Shown here one piece after another: positions 54,420 to 61,967 of a DNA stretch of 64,000 nucleotides. Source of the DNA: Planctomycetota bacterium (lineage in GTDB: Bacteria; Planctomycetota; Phycisphaerae; Phycisphaerales; Phycisphaeraceae); the NCBI GenBank assembly GCA_016350165.1, contig CP066225.1, positions 744,001 through 808,000 on the forward strand, written 5' to 3'. A program made the position numbers and the translations under genes. How positions within the stretch are numbered: the stretch's first letter is position 1; every line of letters starts with the position of its first letter. The notes under the pieces are model-generated. The model did not search any database. It worked only from the letters and a program-made list of their open reading frames with translations, and had not been told where the DNA came from.

Positions 54420-55532
54420 TTACTCCGAAGAGAAGAAGTCCTTGATACAAGCGATGACCTCATCCTGTTGTTGTCTGGTCATTTCTGGGTAGACAGGAAG
54501 GCTGAGGACTTCGATGGCTGCCTCTTCTGAGATCGGCAGAGAGCCCGCTTGATATTTGAGATAATCGAAACAAGGTTCAGTGTGGAGTGGGAATGGGTAG
54601 TAGACACGACAACCGATGCCGTTTGCACCTAGGTGATTTAGGAGGGCATCACGGCCGCCACCGTGTATACGGATGGTGTATTGGTTGAATACGTGTTTGC
54701 GGTACTCGTACTCGTGCGGCTCGGAAACAGCGATCTGTTCGAGATGGCGGTTGTAGCGGTGAGCGTGCTGGATGCGTTTGTCGGTCCAGTCGCTGAGGTG
54801 ATCGAGTTTGACGGTGAGGATACCGGCTTGGATAGCATCGAGGCGGAAGTTGCCACCGATGTTGATGTACTTGTATTCGCCGCCCATGCCGTGGTTGCGG
54901 TACTGACGGAATTTGGCAGCGAGTTCGTCATCGTTGGTGATGATAGCGCCTGCGTCACCCATACATGAGAGATTTTTTGATGGGTAGAAGGAGAGACAGC
55001 CACAGTCGCCGATGGTTCCGACCATTTTGTCGGTGTACATAGCGCCGATGGATTGGGCTGCGTCTTCGATTACGCGGAGGTTATGCTTTTTAGCGATGTC
55101 CATGATCGGGCCCATGTTTGCTGGGAGGCCGAAGAGATGGACGGGCATAATGGCTTTTGTGCGTGAGGTGATGGCACGCTCGATGTTCTGATGTTCGAGG
55201 TTGTATGTTTTGGGGTCGATGTCGATGAAGACAGGTGTCGCGCCGGTGCGAGCGATGCAGCCTGCAGTGGCGAAGAAAGTGAATGGCGTGGTGATGACTT
55301 CGTCGCCGTGCCCGATGCCCATGGCCATGAGTGAGAGGAGGAGAGCGTCGGTACCTGATGAAACGCCGATGGCGTGTTTTGCGTTGTGGTAATCAGCGAG
55401 TTTTTGCTCGAATTCTTCGACGTATTGGCCGAGGATGAACTTGCCTGAGTGCATGATTTCGAGGACTTTTTCGTCGAGTTGAGGTTGCAGCGCTTCGTGT
55501 TGGATTGACAGATCGAGCAGAGGTACTGGCAT
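54420..55532 (-). CDS. DegT/DnrJ/EryC1/StrS-type sugar aminotransferase
   Basis: 370 residues from the ATG at 55532; upstream ATGs at 55553 and 55571 would add 7 or 13 residues before the conserved VPLLDLSIQHEAL start. PLP site: SSGTDAL, VIEDAAQSIGA (D157) and the lysine motif SFYPSKNLSCMGDAG (K186). NHGMGGEYKY and GGNFRLDAIQAGIL complete the fold. It transfers an amino group to a keto-sugar nucleotide, for surface glycans. It is followed, 3 bases later, by the MlaF start, so the operon mixes glycan and lipid transport functions. Confidence 0.88.
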   Translation of the reverse strand: MPVPLLDLSIQHEALQPQLDEKVLEIMHSGKFILGQYVEEFEQKLADYHNAKHAIGVSSGTDALLLSLMAMGIGHGDEVITTPFTFFATAGCIARTGATPVFIDIDPKTYNLEHQNIERAITSRTKAIMPVHLFGLPANMGPIMDIAKKHNLRVIEDAAQSIGAMYTDKMVGTIGDCGCLSFYPSKNLSCMGDAGAIITNDDELAAKFRQYRNHGMGGEYKYINIGGNFRLDAIQAGILTVKLDHLSDWTDKRIQHAHRYNRHLEQIAVSEPHEYEYRKHVFNQYTIRIHGGGRDALLNHLGANGIGCRVYYPFPLHTEPCFDYLKYQAGSLPISEEAAIEVLSLPVYPEMTRQQQDEVIACIKDFFSSE

Positions 55533-55887
55533 GGTAGTGCACCGAAAATACATGTCGCCGAGGCGGTACATTGTGGGAAAGAAGTGACCGCCAGGCTGGG
55601 GTTAAACGTGAGTTATGGAGAACCGTTTGGAGTGACCTGAGTGAGAAAGACAGGAAGCTCCATCTCCGAGCCAAATGATACAGCAAAGGGGCGGAGGGTG
55701 CTTGATTTGGGTGCTAAAAAGTTGGTTTATTGTTGAGTGTGAGGGGCGATTGGATGCATTTTTATCGATGAATTTGTAAAAATGGCTTACAATGGGCTTT
55801 AAATGGGGATGGTGAAAGAATGGGAGGTGGTTATATGGGTTTTGAATCGGTATCTAAAAAGCAATGAAATGGGGCTGAGACACATCA
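55533..55887. other. Divergent intergenic region (about 350 bases)
   Basis: Separates the DegT gene (minus) and the first zinc-ribbon membrane protein (plus). G-rich on the plus strand. It should contain promoters for both. No repeat or hairpin was found. Confidence 0.35.
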
Positions 55888-56775
55888 ATGTATGACCTGA
55901 ATATTCCGGAAGATGAGCAGGAGAATGTCCTGGGCGGGGTGAAGCGAGTAGCGCCTGCGCGGGGTGGAAAGTGTCCTGCTTGCAATCAGGCGATCAAAGA
56001 TAGTGCTGTAATCTGTATCAAGTGCGGTTTCAGTTTGGCTGAGGGAAAGCGGATGGAGACTGCTGTGAAGCAGGTTAAGCCTGAGGCAGAGGGGGATACG
56101 GAGAAGGTACAGCTGAGCGATGCTGATGAAGTGGTTGATAAGGCGAGGAAGGCAGCGTTAGCGCAGGGGCGTGATACAGATCGGAAATTGGCTGGTGATG
56201 CGGTACTGCGCGCGGGTGCTGATGAAGAACACCGGATGAAGGAATATATCATTCCGGTGTTTACTGGGGTGGTGATGTTGTTGTTGATGGTGTTGATGAC
56301 GCCGCTGGGGACAAATATTACTGAGGTGAGTGAATCGCTGGCGAATATGTGGGGGTTGACGTCGCCGGCTGCAATATGGGTGTCGTGGTTGTGGGTGTAT
56401 GGATTGAAGGCGGTTTACTTTGGGCTTATGTATGTATCGCTTTGGATTGGGTTGATTGTACTCAATGCGTTAATGGGGGTTGGGATTGGCGCGATCAACT
56501 CGGCGATCCTGAAGGTTGCATCGTTGGCAGTGTCGGTGGTGCTGATGAGTACCGTTTATACGTCGGTACTATCGCTGTTGACTGGCGGCATGACGATACC
56601 GGGGGGAATGGGTGTGATGGTGCATATGGCGTTGATTTTGGCGTTGTTTTATGTGCTGAGTTATCAGTATTTCGAGTTGGAAGGTCGGGAGCCGTTGTTG
56701 CTGTTTGTGCTTTCGATTGGGATACCGGGTGCGTTGTATATAGTGATTCTTTATTTCATTGCATTGAATGCGTAG
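55888..56775 (+). CDS. Zinc-ribbon multi-pass membrane protein, copy 1 of 4
   Basis: The product has 295 residues. It begins MYDLNIPEDEQENV, then a four-cysteine zinc ribbon (C29, C32, C43, C46; CPACNQAI ... CIKCGFSL). A charged linker with RKAALAQGRDTDRKLAGDA leads to four or five membrane spans between about residues 120 and 295; the conserved YFELEGREPLLLFVLSIG lies near the C-terminus. Closely related genes follow three times. The architecture (cytoplasmic zinc ribbon plus membrane domain) fits a membrane scaffold or sensor. I know no function for it. Confidence 0.72.
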   Translation: MYDLNIPEDEQENVLGGVKRVAPARGGKCPACNQAIKDSAVICIKCGFSLAEGKRMETAVKQVKPEAEGDTEKVQLSDADEVVDKARKAALAQGRDTDRKLAGDAVLRAGADEEHRMKEYIIPVFTGVVMLLLMVLMTPLGTNITEVSESLANMWGLTSPAAIWVSWLWVYGLKAVYFGLMYVSLWIGLIVLNALMGVGIGAINSAILKVASLAVSVVLMSTVYTSVLSLLTGGMTIPGGMGVMVHMALILALFYVLSYQYFELEGREPLLLFVLSIGIPGALYIVILYFIALNA

Positions 56776-56810
56776 GGTTGAGTGAAGCCTGAAATAATAC
56801 GGGGGCTGTC

Positions 56811-57554
56811 ATGTATGAGATGAAGCCGACGTGGCAAGAGAAGATTAAGAAACAGGTTGTGCATGAGGGGAAGTGTCCGTCTTGTAATCAGACGATGAAT
56901 GCGAGTGCGCGCGTTTGTATTCGGTGTGGCTACAGCTTGGAAAAAGAAACGGTGATTGAGACAGAGGTGAGTGATACGGTTGAGGTGGTGAAACCTGAAG
57001 TGCGTATGGAGGAGCCTGCGGAACAAGCCGGGTTAATCGATGGGCATACGGTGTCGAGACAGGCGAAGCTGTTGGAGGCGGGGCGGCTTGATGCAGAACG
57101 ATCGCATACTGAGAATGAATATATTCGGCCGTTGATAATGCTGGGGATCTCGTGGAGCGTGCTGTTGGTGGCGAGTATGTTTATTGATGTGAGTGAAGTA
57201 TTTTTGATGTATACGCTGTCGTTCTGGGGGGTGGGTACGCTGACGCTTTTGATTGCTTTGTTGTTGATGAATCATTTTATGGGAACGCATGCGGGGGTGA
57301 TGCCTTTCACGTTGATTAAGACTGGGGCGTTGTCGGCTATGAATTTGGGATCGGTTGTGATGGGTATTGCGATCAGTGAAGTATTTGGCAGTGGAATTGG
57401 GTTTGCGATGGGTGTGTGCTTTGTCATGACTTTGTTTTACGTGATGAGCCATGTGTATTTTGAGATGGAGGGATGGGAACCTGTCATGTTGTTTGTGTTT
57501 GGATATTTATTGCCGGGAGTGTTTGTGCATGTTGGAATGATATTGATGATGTGA
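56811..57554 (+). CDS. Zinc-ribbon multi-pass membrane protein, copy 2 of 4
   Basis: The product has 247 residues, the shortest of the four. Zinc ribbon cysteines C22, C25, C36 and C39 (CPSCNQTM ... CIRCGYSLE). The linker is shorter; the membrane part has four spans and ends with YFEMEGWEPVMLFVFGY. It begins 35 bases after copy 1 and is likely in one transcript with it. Same family, function unknown. Confidence 0.72.
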   Translation: MYEMKPTWQEKIKKQVVHEGKCPSCNQTMNASARVCIRCGYSLEKETVIETEVSDTVEVVKPEVRMEEPAEQAGLIDGHTVSRQAKLLEAGRLDAERSHTENEYIRPLIMLGISWSVLLVASMFIDVSEVFLMYTLSFWGVGTLTLLIALLLMNHFMGTHAGVMPFTLIKTGALSAMNLGSVVMGIAISEVFGSGIGFAMGVCFVMTLFYVMSHVYFEMEGWEPVMLFVFGYLLPGVFVHVGMILMM

Positions 57555-57730
57555 TTGGGTTTACCTGGCATTGGTCTTGGGGTTTGTTGAGTTGTATTTT
57601 ACAGGCAACCAGACAGGTGGTGTCGTAAGAATGGGGATTGAGTGAGTGGGCAGCGCACCCTTGAGAATGAAAAATTATGTAGAATAGCTGCCAAATTGAT
57701 TTCGAGGCAATCGGGTTAAGAAAGAAAAAA

Positions 57731-58510
57731 ATGTACGATCTGAATATTCCGGATGATGAGCGTGAAGATGTTGTGAATCAGCCTAAGAAGCTGAAGGTTC
57801 CATCGAAGGGTGGGAAGTGTCCTGCGTGCAATCAAGCGATTAAAGAAGGCGCGGCAATTTGTGTTAAGTGTGGATTTAGCCTCCATCGTGGCGAACATGT
57901 TCAGACAAGTGTGAAAAAGCCTACGACGAGCGGGTCGGTAATGGGCAAGTCGTTTGAAGAGAAGAGCCGACGTGCTGCACTTGCGCAGGGGTATGATACG
58001 ACAAAAGGTAGAGCTGGCGATGCAAAGGCGCGAGATTATGCTGAGCAATCACTGAAGTGGTCAGAGTATATTTTCCCGACGATTGTGATGGCGATTTCGT
58101 TCGCGATTGTATTTCTTACTGATATCTTGAGTTTCAATGTGGGTGATTTGGCGTGGGGTGTCTTAGCGTACTTGATTTTGTGGGTCGTAGAATTTGTTTG
58201 CCTTACTATTGCACTGCTTGTGATGAATAAGATCATGGGAACGATGGTGGGCGCATTATCGACGATGTCTTTAAAATTGGGCGCGTTATCGATTGGGATG
58301 ATTGCGGCGAACATTGTTTATGTGATGACACTTGGGCAGTTACCGATGATGTGCATGGCGCCATTTGTTTATATGGCTGCGATGCTGGTTGTATTTTATA
58401 TCTTGACGAATTTATTCTTTGAGATGGAAGGTGTGGAGCCGTTTGTGTATTTCCTATTGGGATACTTCGCACCGGTCGCAATCATGTTCGTTGCGATGAT
58501 GTTCATGTAA
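57731..58510 (+). CDS. Zinc-ribbon multi-pass membrane protein, copy 3 of 4
   Basis: The product has 259 residues. It starts MYDLNIPDDEREDV like copy 1. Cysteines C30, C33, C44 and C47 (CPACNQAI ... CVKCGFSLH). The linker has RRAALAQGYDTTKGRAGDA, also shared with copy 1. The membrane part ends with FFEMEGVEPFVYFLLGY. A gap of 176 bases separates it from copy 2; AAGAAAG precedes the start. Confidence 0.72.
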   Translation: MYDLNIPDDEREDVVNQPKKLKVPSKGGKCPACNQAIKEGAAICVKCGFSLHRGEHVQTSVKKPTTSGSVMGKSFEEKSRRAALAQGYDTTKGRAGDAKARDYAEQSLKWSEYIFPTIVMAISFAIVFLTDILSFNVGDLAWGVLAYLILWVVEFVCLTIALLVMNKIMGTMVGALSTMSLKLGALSIGMIAANIVYVMTLGQLPMMCMAPFVYMAAMLVVFYILTNLFFEMEGVEPFVYFLLGYFAPVAIMFVAMMFM

Positions 58511-58558
58511 TTGTTTGGAATGTGGATCATGTTGAATGGTTGATCACTGGGGTTTGCA

Positions 58559-59416
58559 ATGTACGAGTTGAATGAGCCAAGTAAAGAGAAGTCGTCGCCG
58601 ACGCCAAAGGTGAAGATGCGCATTAGTGGACACGATGCTTGCCCGGGATGTGGCGAACAAGTTAAGCGTGGATCGGTGATGTGTGTGCAGTGTGGGTATA
58701 ACTTACAAAAAGGTTCGTACGTACAAACGGATGTAGCTGGGAAGATGAAGGAGAATGTGATTCCTTCAAAGCAAGGTGGCAAAGAGTTTAAGACGCACAT
58801 CCCTGCGGCAAGGAAGGTGAGGGATGAGGTTGCGGAGAATTTCAAAGCAGACTGGAAGGAACCGGGGATTATTGCTGGCGTGAGTGTGGTTGTGATTTTG
58901 GTGGCGATGATTTTGCATGGGAATCCTGAGACGTCGGCGATCGCAGGTTATGCATTCTCGCAGGGGCATGATGGGCACTTAATGAGCGGTTTGATGATGG
59001 GGTTGGAGCTATTACTCTTAGCGCTGATTAGTTTGCCGTTGATGTTCTTCTCAATCTTTTTGGTGAACGCGGTGTTTGGCGTGAGCATGGGTACGATGTC
59101 AGCGTTACCATTGAAACTATTTTCATTGAGCTTGGCGGGGATTGCGACTGCGTGCTGCTTTGAGATTGTTTTTACAGTGATTGTGCTGCTGTTTCCCAAT
59201 GCGAACGGGCTGCTTGTCATTCTAAGTGTGATTTTATATCCGCTTGATATTTTGCTTGTGCTAGGGGTTTTCTGCGCGATATCAGATCGGTACTTTGAGA
59301 TGGATTACATCTCGGGCACATTGTTTTATTTGATAGGTTTGGTCATACCGTTATCAGTTGTGCTTGTAATTGCTGGTGTGATCGCTGCGGAGCAATTCAG
59401 TCAGATTGCTGCGTAG
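58559..59416 (+). CDS. Zinc-ribbon multi-pass membrane protein, copy 4 of 4
   Basis: The product has 285 residues, the most diverged copy. It starts MYELNEPSKEKSSP. Cysteines C28, C31, C42 and C45 (CPGCGEQV ... CVQCGYNLQ). The linker lacks the AALAQG block. The membrane part has more spans and ends with RYFEMDYISGTLFYLIGL, where the EMEG-EP motif of the others has decayed to EMDYIS. It starts 48 bases after copy 3. Function unknown. Confidence 0.68.
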   Translation: MYELNEPSKEKSSPTPKVKMRISGHDACPGCGEQVKRGSVMCVQCGYNLQKGSYVQTDVAGKMKENVIPSKQGGKEFKTHIPAARKVRDEVAENFKADWKEPGIIAGVSVVVILVAMILHGNPETSAIAGYAFSQGHDGHLMSGLMMGLELLLLALISLPLMFFSIFLVNAVFGVSMGTMSALPLKLFSLSLAGIATACCFEIVFTVIVLLFPNANGLLVILSVILYPLDILLVLGVFCAISDRYFEMDYISGTLFYLIGLVIPLSVVLVIAGVIAAEQFSQIAA

Positions 59417-59453
59417 TCATGTAATATGTTTGATGATCTCATGCTTAGTTAGA

Positions 59454-60701
59454 TTAATCATCTGAATCTGAAAGACGTTTAACTTCTTCGCCGCCGAGGA
59501 GATCGATTGCCTCGGTGACGTCGCTGTAGACGTGCTGAGCATGAGGGTGAGAGCCGAGGATTTTCTGGAGCTCGTTGGGTGTGAGTGAATCGAGGATTTC
59601 TTTTGGTTTCCCGCCGGGGAACCAGTGTCCTGCGTTGCCGAGTAGATTGAATCGCATCTTGCCGTAATCAACCATGTCCCAACCGAGGGCGAGGAGTCGT
59701 AGCCAAAGAATGACTTCGAGATTTAGACCTTGAGCTTTGTCGAGTTCGGGAAGGTTGGGCGTGTAGGCTTCGGGGTGTGAAACGTTGGTTGCTTGACGCA
59801 TTGCGTTTTCGAGACGTGCGATGATTGGATCGATCAGTTGTTGCGCGCTGTCGAGTAACTGCAATGTTTCGACATGTGTATCGAAGTCGGATGGTTTGGA
59901 TGCACCACAAGAGATTGTGTGAACTTCTGGACGTGAGAGACAGAAGAGATCGTTGAAGGCCATGGGATGGAGTGGGCCTGTGAGGTTGAGGAATTTTGTA
60001 GGTGGATCGTAGAGTTTGCCGCCTTTATCGTTGGGTGAAATGATGAAGACACCCATATCACGTTTGGTTGCAGCTTCGATGGCAGGCCAATTGCGTTGGA
60101 AGATGTAATACCAGTGGAGGTTGACGTAGTCGAAGCCGCCGTCGCCTTCGTGATTGATTGCTTTGAGGATGGTGTCGAGGAAGCCGTGGGTTGAGAAGCC
60201 GACGTGTTTGACTTTGCCTTTTTCAACGAGTGATCTTGCTGCAGCGAGACAACCACCGGGACGTATGGCTTGTTGAAGCGTTACTTCATCGTTGATGCCA
60301 TGAATGCCGAGGAGGTCAACATGGTCGAGTTGAAGACGTTCGAGTGATTCGTCGAAGTGTGTGAGAAATTCGGATGGGTCTTCAGTTGGACCGATTTTAG
60401 TTTGGACGACGAGTTCTTCACGTGAGAGCGTTGGGAGGATGACACCGAGTTGACGTTCGGAGGGGCCGTACCCACGTGCGGTTTCGATGTGATTGATGCC
60501 GAGTTCGAGTGAGCGGATGATCGTGTTGTTGAGGTTGAGTTGGCCTTCAGATGGAACTTCTGAAAGAGGTTTGTCGGTCCAACCGTCTTGATAACGCATA
60601 CCTCCGGTTGAGAAGACTGGCATCATAATTTCGGTGCGACCAAAGCGACGACGGATCATGCCTTTTGAGTCGGTAATTTGCTGTTGTAATGTAGATGGCA
60701 T
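59454..60701 (-). CDS. Aldo/keto reductase
   Basis: 415 residues from the ATG at 60701, set by GGAG 7 bases upstream; the open frame runs further up but only as a shadow of the next gene. AKR barrel: RRFGRTEIMMPVFSTGGMRY, ETARGYGPSE with the catalytic Tyr, VVQTKIGPTEDPSEF, DLLGIHGI and KHVGFSTHG. The C-terminal 90 residues extend the usual barrel and include a region ending in acidic SDSDD. NAD(P)H-dependent; some relatives have a similar C-terminal extension that carries iron-sulfur cysteines, but no Cys cluster is seen here. Confidence 0.86.
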   Translation of the reverse strand: MPSTLQQQITDSKGMIRRRFGRTEIMMPVFSTGGMRYQDGWTDKPLSEVPSEGQLNLNNTIIRSLELGINHIETARGYGPSERQLGVILPTLSREELVVQTKIGPTEDPSEFLTHFDESLERLQLDHVDLLGIHGINDEVTLQQAIRPGGCLAAARSLVEKGKVKHVGFSTHGFLDTILKAINHEGDGGFDYVNLHWYYIFQRNWPAIEAATKRDMGVFIISPNDKGGKLYDPPTKFLNLTGPLHPMAFNDLFCLSRPEVHTISCGASKPSDFDTHVETLQLLDSAQQLIDPIIARLENAMRQATNVSHPEAYTPNLPELDKAQGLNLEVILWLRLLALGWDMVDYGKMRFNLLGNAGHWFPGGKPKEILDSLTPNELQKILGSHPHAQHVYSDVTEAIDLLGGEEVKRLSDSDD

Positions 60702-60790
60702 GCGTTTCTCCAGTTGTTGCCACGTGTTCGAAGGTGCCCTGCCCTTTGATGATATTGTAATGGATGGCGAGCTTTGCTGTGAAATAAGTA

Positions 60791-60825
60791 AAAAAGTCGC
60801 ACATGCGTTGAACATGCGCGACTTT
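60791..60825 (-). terminator. Terminator after the dehydrogenase gene
   Basis: A long hairpin (AAAGTCGC and GCGACTTT outer arms with an inner CATG/CATG pair) has a T run on the minus strand, 25 bases after the stop at 60850. Confidence 0.85.
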
Positions 60826-60849
60826 GTGATTATTCCGATTGCTACTCGA

Positions 60850-61893
60850 TTATGGGATAAGGACGAGTTTACCGATGTGCTTGCCCTTGTGCATTTCAAT
60901 GTGAGCATTTTGCACGTCTTCGAGCTTGTATTCAGCGTCAATGTGCTGCTTGTATGAACCGTCAGCGAAGCCGTCGAGGATGTGCTGACAACCTTCACGC
61001 CAAACTTTTTCACCTGCAAACATGAGTTCACCGAGCACCCAGCCAGTGATTGAAGCAAACTTACGGATGAGTGGTGTGACGTCGACGGTGTCTGGTGCAC
61101 CGAGGAGGCCGTAAACGTAGACAACGCCGAATTGTGCGAGACACTTGATTTCGGTGCTGAGGTACTGGCCTGAAGCGACGGGGTCAAAGAAGACGTTGAC
61201 GCCTTTGCTTTCGGTGAGCTGACGCATTTCTTTATGCCAAGGAAGCATTGTACGGTTGCCGTTCTCGTCCTTTTCGTGAGTGAGGACGATGTGGTCGTAT
61301 GCAGCACCGAGTGCTTTGAGCTTTTCGATTTTGTCTTGTGAGGTTGTGAGGCCGATGGTTTTGCAGCCATGCTTTTTGGCGATTTGCGCGGCAGCTAGAG
61401 CAACTGATGAGGAAGCGGCGGGGATGGCGATGATGTCGCCTTCTTTGATGCCATGCTTCCAGATAAGGCAGCCCCATGCGGTGAGGTATGGGAGCCAAAG
61501 AGCGCCGAGCATGTTGTCAGGGACTTGGTCTGGAGCGACGAGAACTTTGGATTCAGGTACACAATAGTATTGACGGTATGTGCCGCCGTAACCACCGGCT
61601 CCAGCGCGAGGGGCGTCAGGTGTGACAACGACACGTGCGCCTTCGGTGACTGATGTGACACCGGAGCCGACTTTGTCGATGATGCCGCCACCTTCGATGC
61701 CGGGGGTGAATGGAGGTTCGCCTGATGCAATTTTGTAGAAGCCTTTGCGGGCGAGTAGGTCGGCGTGATTCATGCCGATAGATGTGAGGCGGACGAGGAC
61801 TTCACCTTCGCCTGGGGTTGGTATCTCGGTGTCTTGAACGAGAAGGTTTTCAGGGCCACCGAACTGCTCTACGATAACTTGTTTCTGGCTCAT
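60850..61893 (-). CDS. MDR-family oxidoreductase (quinone reductase-like)
   Basis: The product has 347 residues. GroES-like N-terminus with LTSIGMNHADLLARKG and PGIEGGGIIDKVG; NAD(P)-binding region AIPAASSSVALAAAQIAK, a variant of the usual GxGxxG motif (AASSSVA) that is shared with some quinone-reductase and crotonyl-CoA-reductase-like members. No zinc-binding cysteines. The C-terminus has HKGKHIGKLVLIP, the typical end of the family. Probably NADPH-dependent reduction of a quinone or enone. A terminator follows. It is distinct from the MDR gene at 36.5 kb. Confidence 0.85.
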   Translation of the reverse strand: MSQKQVIVEQFGGPENLLVQDTEIPTPGEGEVLVRLTSIGMNHADLLARKGFYKIASGEPPFTPGIEGGGIIDKVGSGVTSVTEGARVVVTPDAPRAGAGGYGGTYRQYYCVPESKVLVAPDQVPDNMLGALWLPYLTAWGCLIWKHGIKEGDIIAIPAASSSVALAAAQIAKKHGCKTIGLTTSQDKIEKLKALGAAYDHIVLTHEKDENGNRTMLPWHKEMRQLTESKGVNVFFDPVASGQYLSTEIKCLAQFGVVYVYGLLGAPDTVDVTPLIRKFASITGWVLGELMFAGEKVWREGCQHILDGFADGSYKQHIDAEYKLEDVQNAHIEMHKGKHIGKLVLIP

Positions 61894-61967
61894 GGGCTCA
61901 TTCTAGCGGTGTGGAGGATGGGTGTCATTCTGGTATGAATGGTGGGGGAAAAGGTTTGATAAACAAA

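Noticed and set aside
60702-61370. Upstream extension of the aldo/keto reductase frame (223 codons more)
   Set aside because: It lies on the same strand as, and inside, the MDR dehydrogenase gene and is Ser/Thr/Gln-rich without family features. The ribosome site before ATG 60701 supports the shorter gene.
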